Assembly (NCBI GenBank): GCA_014802105.1
Contig: JAAVCX010000039.1
Coordinates: 1-57,893, forward strand
Length of the DNA stretch: 57,893 nt
Direction of reading: 5' to 3'
DNA from: Bacteroides sp.
Lineage (GTDB): Bacteria > Bacteroidota > Bacteroidia > Bacteroidales > Muribaculaceae
The translations under genes and the position numbers were made by a program. This document shows positions 1 through 8,492 of this stretch, piece by piece. The first letter of the stretch is position 1; each line of letters starts with the position of its first letter. The notes under the pieces were generated by a model. That model searched no databases. It worked only from the letters and a program-made list of their open reading frames with translations, and was not told the origin of the DNA.

Positions 1-197
1 TTGGCTAAAATCCACTCATTCATCGGTCACCTATAACTATAGGCTCCCTCTTCATTCATGGATTTTATCTCAAAATAAATCTCACATATAGTATAAATTA
101 ATTTTCAAGAGTTACTTATCTGATTAATACCGTCTGACAACCTTTTTGAGTAATAGATTGTTTGGTAGGTAATTTAACACTCTCCAAACAATTGAAT

Positions 198-640
198 ATG
201 AAAAAGTTTTTCCCCTTGATGATGGCTCTTATGGTTGCATTGCTGACCTGGAGTTGTTCTGACGATGACGATAAGGACGCTCTGACCGATCCTTCTCAAA
301 TTCCTTCGGCTGCCAGGATTTTTCTTTCGCAGTATTTTGCTGAGGATGAACCTGTCAAGACAGTGCGCGAAAGCGACGGTTCTTTTGACGTGACGCTCAA
401 GAGCGGCATTCAGGTCGACTTTGACTCTAAAGGCAGCTGGACCGAAGTAGAGGGCACGCTTGCCGCTCCGCTGCCCAATCAGGAGTTTATCCCTCAGGCG
501 ATACGCACTTATGTAGAAAAAATTATCCCTTTGAAATCAATGCGATCTCTCGCGATAAGAGCGGTTATGAAGTGACGCTCACCAGCTTGCTCGAACTCAA
601 TTTCGATCTGTTCGGCAAATTCCTTGGAGTCGATAATTGA
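198..640 (+). pseudogene. PepSY-like (DUF2874-type) lipoprotein, frameshifted near the 3' end
   Basis: The reading frame starts at ATG 198 with a lipoprotein signal peptide (MKKFF..., lipobox-like LTWSC, then an acidic DDDDKD linker). Two PepSY-like repeats follow: one around SQYFAEDEPVKTV...FDVTLKSGIQVDFDSKGSW, and a second beginning PQAIRTYVEK. The open frame stops at 575. One base earlier, after the A run at 517-522, the other frame continues as NYPFEINAISRD...YEVTLTSLLELNFD and stops at 640, completing the second repeat. I therefore infer a single-base loss (6 A where 7 would fit). Such proteins are exported small-domain proteins of unknown role in Bacteroidetes. The frameshift may be real, phase-variable or a sequencing error. 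An upstream in-frame ATG at 162 lacks a signal sequence directly after it and is less likely. Confidence 0.75.
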
Positions 641-714
641 CGGGACCTAAGTCGAGATTTACACCCTTCTCTTAGTGTAGGTTGACTCAAATCAGACTTG
701 AACTCTAAAAAAAT

Positions 715-750
715 ATCACCGCCCGTGTCCCTAAGGTCACGGGCGGTGAT
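715..750 (-). terminator. Terminator of the rpsF-rpsR-rplI operon
   Basis: A 13-bp perfect inverted repeat (715-727 with 738-750, core CACCGCCCGTG) with a 10-nt loop is followed on the minus strand by a T-rich tract (A run at 707-713 on plus). It lies 25 bp past the rplI stop. A shorter T run on the plus side means it may also stop transcription from the lipoprotein gene. Confidence 0.9.
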
Positions 751-774
751 GTTTTATTGTCGATAAGTCTGAGA

Positions 775-1215
775 TTACTCAGCTACCACTTCAAAGGGAA
801 CTTCGACAGTCACGTCACGGTGGAGACGGATGACAGCTACGTAGTTGCCAACCTCCTTGACGGGGTCGATGGAGATGAGCTTGCGGTCTACGTTGTGACC
901 GAGCTTCTCGAGGGCTTCGGCGATCTGAATGGCATTGACTGAGCCAAAGATGGTTCCGGTCGACGAAGTCTTGGCGCCGATAGTGAGCTTAACGTCCTTG
1001 AGGGCGTCGGCAGCGGCCTGAGCCTCAGCCTTGATGCGCTCGAGCTTGTGCTGACGCTGACGCTGGTTCTCGGCAAGAACTTTAAGAGCCGACTCGGATG
1101 CGATCACGGCTTTGCCGGTGGGGATAAGGTAGTTACGGCCGTATCCGTTCTTTACTTCTACGACGTCGTCCTTGTAGCCGAGGCCGTTGATGTCTTCTTT
1201 AAGGATGATCTTCAT
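775..1215 (-). CDS. rplI: 50S ribosomal protein L9
   Basis: At 146 aa this is full length for L9. It starts MKIILKEDINGLG and has the N-terminal RNA-binding domain signature (GYGRNYLIP.GKA, residues ~26-37), a central helix rich in E, K, Q and A (~45-75), and the C-terminal domain (GSVNAIQIAEAL...). L9 binds 23S rRNA at the base of the L1 stalk. It is the last gene of the rpsF-rpsR-rplI operon and is followed by a strong terminator. No anomalies seen. Confidence 0.97.
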   Translation of the reverse strand: MKIILKEDINGLGYKDDVVEVKNGYGRNYLIPTGKAVIASESALKVLAENQRQRQHKLERIKAEAQAAADALKDVKLTIGAKTSSTGTIFGSVNAIQIAEALEKLGHNVDRKLISIDPVKEVGNYVAVIRLHRDVTVEVPFEVVAE

Positions 1216-1236
1216 AATTCCTGTAAGCTTTTAAAG

Positions 1237-1503
1237 TTATTTCATCAGGTCGGTTACGTAGGGGAGGAGGGCGAGGTGACGAGCACGCTTAACAGCCTGG
1301 GCTACGCGACGCTGGAACTTGAGAGAAGTGCCGGTGATGCGACGGGGCAGGAGCTTGCCCTGCTCGTTGAGGAACTTCTTGAGGAATTCGGGATCCTTGT
1401 AGTCGATATATTTGATACCGCTTCTCTTGAAACGGCAATATTTCTTTTTCTTAACGTCTACCGACAGGGGAGTGAGGTAGCGGATTTCTGATGCTTGTGC
1501 CAT
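1237..1503 (-). CDS. rpsR: 30S ribosomal protein S18
   Basis: The protein has 88 aa. It shows the S18 core: [47 protein letters not shown] then [27 protein letters not shown]18 pairs with S6 on the 30S platform, which fits its position directly after rpsF (3 bp gap). It is 21 bp upstream of rplI and shares the promoter in front of rpsF. Confidence 0.97.
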   Translation of the reverse strand: MAQASEIRYLTPLSVDVKKKKYCRFKRSGIKYIDYKDPEFLKKFLNEQGKLLPRRITGTSLKFQRRVAQAVKRARHLALLPYVTDLMK

Positions 1504-1506
1504 GAT

Positions 1507-1872
1507 TTAGTTCTCCTTAGCTTCTTCGTTAACGGTTGAGGTTGACTTTACGCGGTTGCGGCGCTTCTCGGCATACTCTGCTGCATACTTGTCGTTGCGG
1601 AATACGAGGAAACGAAGCACACGCTCGTCGCGACGGAAGGCGGTCTCGAGTTTCTTGACGAGAGTAGGATCTCCGTCAAACTCTACGAACGAGTAGAAGC
1701 CGGTGGACTTCTTCTGGATGGGGTAAGCAAGTTTGCGAAGGCCCCAGATCTCTTCGTTGACGATAGTGGCGCCATTGTCGGTGAGCACCTTCTCGAACTT
1801 TTCTACCGCTTCCTTCATCTGCTGGTCAGACAAAACGGGAGTTAAAATGAAAACGGTTTCGTAATGATTCAT
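1507..1872 (-). CDS. rpsF: 30S ribosomal protein S6
   Basis: The protein has 121 aa. It begins [16 protein letters not shown] and keeps the S6 motifs [18 protein letters not shown] and [11 protein letters not shown], with a charged C-terminal tail ending NEEAKEN. S6 binds 16S rRNA together with S18. It is the first gene of the three-gene ribosomal operon and has a well-formed Bacteroidetes promoter about 60 bp upstream. Confidence 0.97.
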   Translation of the reverse strand: MNHYETVFILTPVLSDQQMKEAVEKFEKVLTDNGATIVNEEIWGLRKLAYPIQKKSTGFYSFVEFDGDPTLVKKLETAFRRDERVLRFLVFRNDKYAAEYAEKRRNRVKSTSTVNEEAKEN

Positions 1873-1932
1873 TTTGGTGAATGATTAGTGATTGATTTTT
1901 AAGAAAATAACGCTTTAGGCGCTTTTCGGGTG

Positions 1933-1964
1933 CAAAGGTAAGAACTTTTGGCCTTTCCGCCAAA
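1933..1964 (-). promoter_or_regulatory. Promoter of the rpsF operon
   Basis: On the minus strand a -7 element TACCTTTG (1933-1940) and a -33 element TTTG (1961-1964) are separated by 20 bp, matching the Bacteroidetes primary-sigma consensus. The rest of the gap 1873-2252 shows no gene; beyond this promoter and the terminator at 2206-2240 I see nothing supportable there. Confidence 0.85.
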
Positions 1965-2205
1965 TATTTCGGTAATTAATTGTCGTATTATTCTGGGGAA
2001 TGGTTTCAATCAATGAGAAGGGCGGCGAGGTTCTGCTCTCGAAAAGGTTCAAATTGACAATGCAATGCCAATCACTTCATTTTCCTCCGTCAGTAAGTTT
2101 GCGCTGAGATCAGTCAGGAGATTTCCTGTGTCGCTATATAATTATTAAGGTGGAGGTTGGCTGATGGAACGGTCGGATAGGAGAGAAGCAGGTGAGTAGA
2201 TATAG

Positions 2206-2240
2206 AAAATCCTGCAAACCAGTGAAGGTTGCAGGATTTT
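2206..2240 (-). terminator. Terminator downstream of tRNA-Ser
   Basis: Inverted repeat AAAATCCTGCAA...TTGCAGGATTTT (about 2206-2217 with 2229-2240), 12 bp past the tRNA 3' end in the minus direction. The stem itself supplies the T-rich end. Confidence 0.75.
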
Positions 2241-2252
2241 GTCGGTGATTTG

Positions 2253-2340
2253 CGGAATGGCCGAGATTCGAACTCGGGATACCCTTTTGGGGTATACACG
2301 CTTTCCAGGCGTGCCTCTTCAGCCACTCGAGCACCATTCC
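2253..2340 (-). tRNA. tRNA-Ser(GGA)
   Basis: Read on the minus strand, the acceptor stem GGAATGG pairs with CCATTCC, with discriminator G. The anticodon stem-loop CACGC-CTGGAAA-GCGTG carries anticodon GGA. A long variable arm (TATACCCC AAAA GGGTAT) is typical of class II serine tRNA, and the T loop contains TTCGAAT. CCA is not encoded. A -7-like TAACTTTG at 2394-2401 lies upstream, though the -33 match is poor. Confidence 0.95.
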
Positions 2341-2522
2341 TTAGTGAATTGTCGCTTTAGGAGGTTGGAGCGACAATCGGCTGTTTGCGTGTGCAAAGTT
2401 AGTGGTTTAGTGGGAGAAGTCAGGTGTAATTAGTGTTAAAAAATGTTATTTAGAGCCGTCTGAAATCCCGGATATTGCATAAAGATGGATAACATAATTG
2501 GGCTCAGACAGATAGGCTTGGA

Positions 2523-3224
2523 TCATGGTGCTATCTGAACAAGTTTGATTCCGAGTGTGCGATTGCGTATTGTCGGATTGCCGAGATAGTAGACGGTGGT
2601 AGATCCTGCACCGAAGACACTGAGGCTTTCAGTCGGGTTGACTCCGATCGAGCCTGTGCCGCTACAGTTGACGGTGACTTCTTTGGCTGTCAAAGCGTCG
2701 GCCTGGACGAGTCCGGTACCTGTAAACTTGATTTTTGCCTTGTCACATTGCCCTGAGGCTGTGATAGATCCATGGCCGAGACGCATAGTGAGCTGTATCT
2801 CGTTGGCGTTGACCGAACGCATGATAATGTGGCCGTTACCCTCCTGGAGAGCGACGAAGCGCGGAGTGTCGTGGACTGAGAGTATACGCAGGGTTGAGTC
2901 GGAGGTATTGTTGGCATTTGTGAGAAAGCGCGAGTAGACTCTGAGGGTGGGCAGTTTTGCGCCTTGTGGCAGGTCGATGGCCGAAAGCTGGATCGAGAGC
3001 TTTGACTTATTGTTGGTGAAGACTATTGCCGAGACTATTTCGGGCGCACACTCGAAGACTACGTGTCCGGCCGAGTCGGGGGAGCAGATATAATCTACAT
3101 TGATTGCGTCCTGGAGTCGTAGTTCGGTGAAGTCTCCTATATTGATGTCATAGCTGTGGGCCGAGATGGATGGAGATGTCGCTGAGATGAGTATGAGTGT
3201 CAGCAGTCGGAGTAAACGGTTCAT
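2523..3224 (-). CDS. DUF2807-type (head GIN domain) exported protein
   Basis: The protein has 233 aa with a signal peptide (MNRLLRLLTLILISATSPSISA). The body is a beta-helix-like series with the family pattern: DFTELRLQDAINVDYICSPDSAGHVVFEC, then alternating ITASGQCDKAKIKFTGTGLVQADALTAKEVTVNCSGTGSIGV and FGAGSTTVYYLGNPTI. This matches the DUF2807/putative auto-transporter adhesin head family of Bacteroidetes, whose function is unknown. It starts 38 bp after dusB and may be cotranscribed with ssb and dusB. Family confidence is good; role unknown. Confidence 0.8.
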   Translation of the reverse strand: MNRLLRLLTLILISATSPSISAHSYDINIGDFTELRLQDAINVDYICSPDSAGHVVFECAPEIVSAIVFTNNKSKLSIQLSAIDLPQGAKLPTLRVYSRFLTNANNTSDSTLRILSVHDTPRFVALQEGNGHIIMRSVNANEIQLTMRLGHGSITASGQCDKAKIKFTGTGLVQADALTAKEVTVNCSGTGSIGVNPTESLSVFGAGSTTVYYLGNPTIRNRTLGIKLVQIAP

Positions 3225-3262
3225 CGTGGCAAGGATAATGTGAGAAATCGGTTAGTCGGAAG

Positions 3263-4261
3263 TCAGTTGTCACAGGCGGGAGCCGAGAGGAGCATTTGCT
3301 CGACCTGAGCGAGAATTTCCATCAGTGAGTCAAGGGTGTCGGCCTGGAGCATTTTGATGCGTGTCTCGCGGAAATGTGATATTCCTTTGAAGAGAGGCGA
3401 GGCGGCCAGATGTCGACGAATGTGAAGGATGCCGCGGTATTCGTCTATGCGGTCGACGCTCTCGATGATCTGTCGGCGCAATAGGTTGAAGCGGTCGGAG
3501 ATTGAGAGGGGGGCGCGGTCGCTCCCGTGAACTACACGGCTGACGTCGTTGAAAATCCAGGGGGCGCCTATCGAGGCCCGGCCTATCATCACTCCGTCGA
3601 CTCCATAGCGGTCGAAGGCCTGGAGGGCAAGCTCGGGCGAGGTGATGTCGCCATTGCCTATGAGGGGGATTTTCAGGCGTGGATTTTCCTTGACGCGAGC
3701 TATCATTTCCCAGTCGGCGTTGCCGGTATACATCTGTGAACGTGTGCGTCCGTGGACAGTGAGCGCCGCTATGCCACAGTCCTGAAGTTGCTCGGCAAGT
3801 TCGACTATGATGCGAGAGTCGTGGTCCCAGCCGAGCCTGGTTTTTACTGTGACGGGAAGCTTGACCGCGTCGACTACGGCACGGGTGATGGAGAGCATCT
3901 TGGGGATGTCGCGGAGCATACCGGCTCCGGCACCTTTGCCTGCCACTTTCTTGACGGGACAGCCGAAGTTGATGTCGAGGATGTCGGGGGCAGCCTGCTC
4001 TACAATACGGGCGGCCTCGACCATGGGCTCAACTTCGCGGCCATAGATCTGGATTGCGGTAGGGCGCTCGGCCGGATCTATGGAGAGCTTACGTACGGTC
4101 GAGGGTATATCGCGTATGAGGGCGTCGGCGCTGACAAACTCGGTGTAGACCATCGAAGCGCCCTGCTCGCGACAGATCAGGCGGAAAGAGCGGTCGGTGA
4201 CATCTTCCATCGGAGCGAGCATCACCGGACGGTCACCGAGGTCTATATTGGCTATTTTCAT
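3263..4261 (-). CDS. dusB: tRNA-dihydrouridine synthase (DusB family)
   Basis: The protein has 332 aa. This FMN-dependent enzyme reduces uridine to dihydrouridine in tRNA D-loops. Visible features are the TIM-barrel start VMLAPMEDVTDRSFR (14-28), the catalytic-Cys loop DINFGCPVKKVAGKGAGAGML (~96-116), VKTRLGWD, the HGRTRSQMY motif (~170-178) and the FMN phosphate-binding region IGNGDITSPE...DGVMIGRASIGAPWIF. The length is normal. It lies 75 bp downstream of ssb. Confidence 0.93.
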   Translation of the reverse strand: MKIANIDLGDRPVMLAPMEDVTDRSFRLICREQGASMVYTEFVSADALIRDIPSTVRKLSIDPAERPTAIQIYGREVEPMVEAARIVEQAAPDILDINFGCPVKKVAGKGAGAGMLRDIPKMLSITRAVVDAVKLPVTVKTRLGWDHDSRIIVELAEQLQDCGIAALTVHGRTRSQMYTGNADWEMIARVKENPRLKIPLIGNGDITSPELALQAFDRYGVDGVMIGRASIGAPWIFNDVSRVVHGSDRAPLSISDRFNLLRRQIIESVDRIDEYRGILHIRRHLAASPLFKGISHFRETRIKMLQADTLDSLMEILAQVEQMLLSAPACDN

Positions 4262-4336
4262 TAACTGGCGGCTGAGTGGGTGGATTGTGAAAGGGGTAGG
4301 GGAGGAGTGTGAGTCGGGTCGTGGTGGAACTGTGTG

Positions 4337-4696
4337 TTATTGCCCGGCGACCGAGGGGGAGCGTTGTGAAGAGCCGAGTATCTCGAAGCTATCGACGTAG
4401 ATCTCTGTGACAGTGCGTTTGATTGTGTTGCGGTCTTCCCAGATGCGATAGCGCAGTCGCCCTTCGACATAGAGACGTGTGCCTTTTCTGATATATCGTT
4501 CGGCAAACTCAGCTGAAGCGTCCCACATTATTATATTATGCCATTCAGTCCTTCCCGGGCGTTCCGTGCCGTCGGGCATTCTCACGGGTCGCTCATCAGT
4601 GGCCAGTGAGAACGATGCTATGGGGCGGGTTTCTACGTAACGTATCTCGGGATCGCGTCCTACGTAGCCCAACAGGATCACTTTATTGACGCTCAT
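4337..4696 (-). CDS. ssb: Single-stranded DNA-binding protein
   Basis: The protein has 119 aa with the OB fold of bacterial SSB: MSVNKVILLGYVGRDPEIRY, IASFSLATDE, TEWHNIIMWDASAEFAERYIRKGTRLYVEGRLRYRIWED and a final strand TEIYVDSFEIL. SSB coats single-stranded DNA and recruits repair proteins through an acidic C-terminal tip. This copy ends SSQRSPSVAGQ without a linker or acidic tip, so it may be a minor paralogue or have a reduced interaction role. A -7-like TAACTTTG sits at 4722-4729 (minus). Confidence 0.93.
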   Translation of the reverse strand: MSVNKVILLGYVGRDPEIRYVETRPIASFSLATDERPVRMPDGTERPGRTEWHNIIMWDASAEFAERYIRKGTRLYVEGRLRYRIWEDRNTIKRTVTEIYVDSFEILGSSQRSPSVAGQ

Positions 4697-4777
4697 AGAT
4701 GGTGGATGGGATTGGTTTTAGCAAAGTTACAATTTTTTTTGCAAATAAGGCCGATAGGCGGGAAGTAAAAAAAACGG

Positions 4778-4854
4778 CCGCGCCCCCTGAGGAACGACCG
4801 GTAGCCGACAATCGGTTGACTGTCACTTGCTGAGGCGGTCGTGAGGGGGCGCGG
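4778..4854 (-). terminator. Terminator downstream of the DUF5723 gene
   Basis: CCGCGCCCCCT (4778-4788) pairs with AGGGGGCGCGG (4844-4854), and an inner ACGACCG/CGGTCGT pair extends the stem around a smaller hairpin. On the minus strand an A run on plus (4767-4774) gives the T tract. It lies just after the stop at 4867 and upstream of ssb, so it separates the two transcription units. Confidence 0.75.
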
Positions 4855-4866
4855 TCAAAAAACTTA

Positions 4867-6237
4867 TCAGAAGGGGAAGTTGATACCCATGCTGAAATTG
4901 GCGTTTGTGTTCAGGGGGACGCCCTGTTTGGCCAGTGATCCGGGGGTGTGGTCGCTGGCAAGGTAAAGATTGAAGCCGGTAGTCTTGAAATTGAGTATCC
5001 ATCCGAATCCAAATCCAAAGGTGCCTTCGGCAAGGTTGGCGCCGGCTGAGAACCATTTGACGGGTTCAACCTGGGCCGAGACTCTCATTTCAGTCCAGGT
5101 GAAAGGCCCGTTGAAGCGTGTGGAGCTCAGGGCTCCGAATTTCAATCGACGATAGAGCGGAAAGGTATATTGCGCTGCGAGATTGAGAGTTGCACCGATG
5201 CCTGTAAATCGGGAGCCGGTGTTGCCCTTGTCCTCGAGCTGATAGAGCATCGACAGGTTGTCGGTAAATTTTTCCCAGGTGTCATTGTTGTCGACATTGA
5301 ACGAATACTCGTCGGTGTGGACTTCCTGAGGCCCGTCGGTCGAGGCGGTAGCTGTTTCGCTCCAGGAGATACCTCCGAGGTCGAGCAATGAGGCCGAGAA
5401 CTCCCAGTCATCGTTGAGGCGGTAGACGGCACCGAGGTCGATCGCGGCTCCATAGCCTCCGATGGGGCCGAAGTCGTCCATGTCAAATCCGTTGACATAA
5501 TCACGGTTGGTGTCATCGTTGTATTTCTGCTTGTAGCGCATGCCTTTGATGTTGGAGCGTAACTGAGCGTTGACCACGGCGTTCCAGGAGTCTTGGCCAA
5601 GGGTCAGACGGGCGTCCTTGATGTCGGTAGAGAACCCGCCGACGCCGACGAGAACCTTGAGGGTGGCTCCGACACGCAGCTGTCGGTTGATCTGGCGCGA
5701 GTGTCCCAGGCCTATCTCGGCCCATGCGGCTCCGCGTGCTCCGAGATTGCTCAGGTCGTATGAGGAGTTGGCCGGGCCCTCTTTGGCCAGACGGAAGATG
5801 TCTTTGGGCAGGGAAACATTGATGTCGGCACGGGCTCCGACAGAGATGGTGTTATAGCCGCCCATGCCGCTGAAACCGACAGCGAGAATGGTCTCGCGAA
5901 GGTTTACGCCGATGCGACCTTTGTTTTTCATACCGTCGAGCACCTCTGAGGCTGTGACCTCCGGGTTGAGCGCGGTGGTTGTCCGGCCGTTGACATTATA
6001 GAGAATGTGTTTCACGCCGAGAGTACCGTTGGTGCCGACGTTGAGGTTGCCCAGACCCGGCATAGCCACGAAGCCGTGGCCTTCGTTTGAGAAAGCGGGA
6101 TTGCTCTGGAAACGGTAGAGGAAATTGTCGTCGAAGTAGCCTGAACGGACGTCCTGGGCCGAAGCCTGAAAGCAAGCCGAGAGGATGCCTGCGGTTAGAG
6201 CTGTCCCCCGGAGTATGTTGATATAATTCTTTTTCAT
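4867..6237 (-). CDS. DUF5723-type outer-membrane beta-barrel protein
   Basis: The protein has 456 aa with a signal peptide (MKKNYINILRG...CFQASAQ). The mature part opens DVRSGYFDDNFLYRFQSNPAFSNEGHGFVAMPGLGNLNVGTNG, typical of DUF5723 proteins, then consists of amphipathic strands rich in Gly and aromatics and ends with Phe (NFSMGINFPF), as outer-membrane barrels do. Function is unknown. It follows the 601-aa lipoprotein gene by 41 bp on the same strand, so the two probably act together at the outer membrane. That partnership is inferred from position only. Confidence 0.75.
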   Translation of the reverse strand: MKKNYINILRGTALTAGILSACFQASAQDVRSGYFDDNFLYRFQSNPAFSNEGHGFVAMPGLGNLNVGTNGTLGVKHILYNVNGRTTTALNPEVTASEVLDGMKNKGRIGVNLRETILAVGFSGMGGYNTISVGARADINVSLPKDIFRLAKEGPANSSYDLSNLGARGAAWAEIGLGHSRQINRQLRVGATLKVLVGVGGFSTDIKDARLTLGQDSWNAVVNAQLRSNIKGMRYKQKYNDDTNRDYVNGFDMDDFGPIGGYGAAIDLGAVYRLNDDWEFSASLLDLGGISWSETATASTDGPQEVHTDEYSFNVDNNDTWEKFTDNLSMLYQLEDKGNTGSRFTGIGATLNLAAQYTFPLYRRLKFGALSSTRFNGPFTWTEMRVSAQVEPVKWFSAGANLAEGTFGFGFGWILNFKTTGFNLYLASDHTPGSLAKQGVPLNTNANFSMGINFPF

Positions 6238-6278
6238 GATTTTGATTGAAACGATGGTGATTGATACTGGGGGAAGTG

Positions 6279-8084
6279 TCAGAGTTCGTCGCGATAGGAG
6301 CCGTCGACAGTCACGCGTATGTCGGTGAGTTTAAGTGGAGACTCTGGTCTGAGAGTGACCGAGGCGTCGGTCACTACACCCGAGGCTATGTAGCGTATGC
6401 CGTCGAGATTGGTGACGGTGCCTTCGCATACGAGGTCGATTGACGTAGTCTGTCCGGCCGGAATGGTGATCTTGTTGAAGGAAATGGGGCGCCCGGTAGC
6501 TGCATCGACACATTGACGCTGCTCGAGGGTGACAGGATAGCCGGTAAGAGTCACGTCAAAGGGGAGGTCGTTGCTGACTTTGGCTTTGAGTCTCACTCCG
6601 CTGATAGTAAGTTTCTCGAGAGTGTCGTCGAGCCAACCGTCGGTGACTTCATCATAGCCGATCTTTGAGCCGTTGTTGAATTGCAGAGGTGCATAGAAAG
6701 TGTAGTTGCCTTTGACATCTTCGAGCGACTCGCCGAGCACAAAGTCCTTGACCTCGGCGGGGCCGTTGAGCGATCCTATGCGGGCATCGGTGAAATCCAC
6801 GGCAATGGTCTCGGGGAGGCCTTCGCCGGCAAGAACGTCTGAGAGAGCTGTGTAGCCAACATGAGCGGCTCCCGTGTAATCAACCTGCGAGCCGTCGACC
6901 TCGCCTCGGAAGTAGGTCGATGGAGCCGAGGGTGAGAGGCAGAACTTGTAGGGGCCACTGATGCCCTTGTCATAGCCGATTTCGATCACTTGTCCGGGGT
7001 CGAGGGATACAGGCGAGCCTATCTCCTCGCCTCGTCGGGGTGTGAGTGTCAGACCGCTGTAAGCCTTCACCTTATAATTGGCCATTGGGTTGTTGATGCT
7101 CAGATATAGCTGGGGATTGGCCAGAGAGATATTGGTCGACGGATCGGTGAGCAGATCGGGCAGGTCGTTGAGAGTGACATCCTCGATGTTGAAATCGTCG
7201 AGCTGATATTCAAGCAAGCCGGTAAAAGCTTTGATGTGTATGTCGCTCATTACCGGGAGTATCTCGAAGTCAAGCGAGAGGGGGGTGGAGATATTGGTGT
7301 CGGCACTGCCTTTCACTGTGCCTTCTACGATGGCTATCGAGCTGTTGAGCGACAGGGTGCCTTGGGTCTCGCTGTCGGGTGCAGGGGTGAAAGTGTATTC
7401 CGACGCGGGAAGTTCATTGAAATTGATGCGGCTTACGGGTATGTCAATCGTGTAGCTGCTCTGTCCGCGGGCCGTAGTGATCTCGGGGAGCGTGATCACT
7501 CCGTCGACATTGGTGTATCCCTCGGTAGTGAGACCTTTGGGGAGTCTCAGCTTGACCCCTGAGAGCACGTATGATGTGAAGCTCTCCGAGAGATCGTTTA
7601 CAGAGAGTTTCAGGGAGATAGTCCAGTCGACGGCTACTTCGTAGATAGCGCGGATACTATGGTCGACGGTCGAGGTGGTGAAACTGAAATCGGTCGATGC
7701 CTCGTTGATGTTGTAGGAGAAAAAGACTTCTCCCAGGCCCAGAGGCGGGAGGTTTCCCGATCGTGATCCCTGGGTGACGATGGGGGATACTACAGGGGCG
7801 TCGATATTAATGGGGTTGACAGAAATGTCGGAACTGGTGAAGTCTCCGTTAATGAGCACTGCATAGTATCCGTCGACATCCTTTATAACACTACCGTCGT
7901 CAAGACTGAGAATATTAGATAGAGTTATGGCATCGAGATTGACTGGGATAGTGAGGTTTGATACCTGTATGCCTATCGTGGTGTCGACATCCGAGAGGTC
8001 ATACTTGTCGTCGATACATCCGCTCAACGTCAGCGACGCCAGGGCGAGTGCCGGTAGAAAGATCTTTTGCAACTTCTGATTCAT
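6279..8084 (-). CDS. Large lipoprotein of unknown function
   Basis: The protein has 601 aa with a lipoprotein signal peptide (MNQKLQKIFLPALALASLTLSGC, Cys ~23) followed by the acidic DDKYDLSDVDTT, a pattern seen in surface-exposed Bacteroidetes lipoproteins. The rest is rich in Ser, Thr and beta-structure-like repeats without a motif I recognise. It is the first gene of a two-gene unit with the DUF5723 barrel and has a consensus promoter about 90 bp upstream. Surface exposure is inferred from the acidic residues after the Cys. Confidence 0.7.
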   Translation of the reverse strand: MNQKLQKIFLPALALASLTLSGCIDDKYDLSDVDTTIGIQVSNLTIPVNLDAITLSNILSLDDGSVIKDVDGYYAVLINGDFTSSDISVNPINIDAPVVSPIVTQGSRSGNLPPLGLGEVFFSYNINEASTDFSFTTSTVDHSIRAIYEVAVDWTISLKLSVNDLSESFTSYVLSGVKLRLPKGLTTEGYTNVDGVITLPEITTARGQSSYTIDIPVSRINFNELPASEYTFTPAPDSETQGTLSLNSSIAIVEGTVKGSADTNISTPLSLDFEILPVMSDIHIKAFTGLLEYQLDDFNIEDVTLNDLPDLLTDPSTNISLANPQLYLSINNPMANYKVKAYSGLTLTPRRGEEIGSPVSLDPGQVIEIGYDKGISGPYKFCLSPSAPSTYFRGEVDGSQVDYTGAAHVGYTALSDVLAGEGLPETIAVDFTDARIGSLNGPAEVKDFVLGESLEDVKGNYTFYAPLQFNNGSKIGYDEVTDGWLDDTLEKLTISGVRLKAKVSNDLPFDVTLTGYPVTLEQRQCVDAATGRPISFNKITIPAGQTTSIDLVCEGTVTNLDGIRYIASGVVTDASVTLRPESPLKLTDIRVTVDGSYRDEL

Positions 8085-8175
8085 GAGAGGTAGCCGGTAA
8101 GGTAAAAGATAATTTTATAGGTTAATCCGATAATTGTAAACAAAGTTTGAAATCTAAGTTCTATCAGTTTATGTG

Positions 8176-8206
8176 CAAAGATAGGTTTTTTATATAATGT
8201 GGCAAA
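8176..8206 (-). promoter_or_regulatory. Promoter of the lipoprotein-DUF5723 operon
   Basis: On the minus strand, -7 TATCTTTG (8176-8183) and -33 TTTG (8203-8206) lie 19 bp apart, an exact match to the Bacteroidetes consensus. The remaining gap up to the next gene at 8493 is AT-rich with a long T run near 8330 and a possible 5'-UTR hairpin (GGAAGT...ACTTCC, ~8385-8427). I see no gene there. Confidence 0.85.
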
Positions 8207-8492
8207 AGTCGGGTCGGCCTCATGACCGTCGATCGACACTGTTGAACCGGGAGACTAAATTGTTTTTACGGTGAAAATCGTTTTCTGAGCCGTCTGTAAG
8301 CCATATCAGATGTGATGAAAATTTTTTTTTATTTTTTTTGAAATTTTATGTGAACCTTATTCATGCACCGTTGTTAGATATATTGGAAGTTCGCGGGATC
8401 GGGATTCACCCTCCTCCGATACTTCCGGTTAAAGGTAAAATAATCAAAACTATCAACAGTTCTTCAAACCATTCACCTAATTCTAAATTAAA

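Noticed and set aside
1-23. Start of a minus-strand gene running off the left edge (MNEWILA)
   Set aside because: Only seven codons are visible with a weak ribosome site; too little to call.
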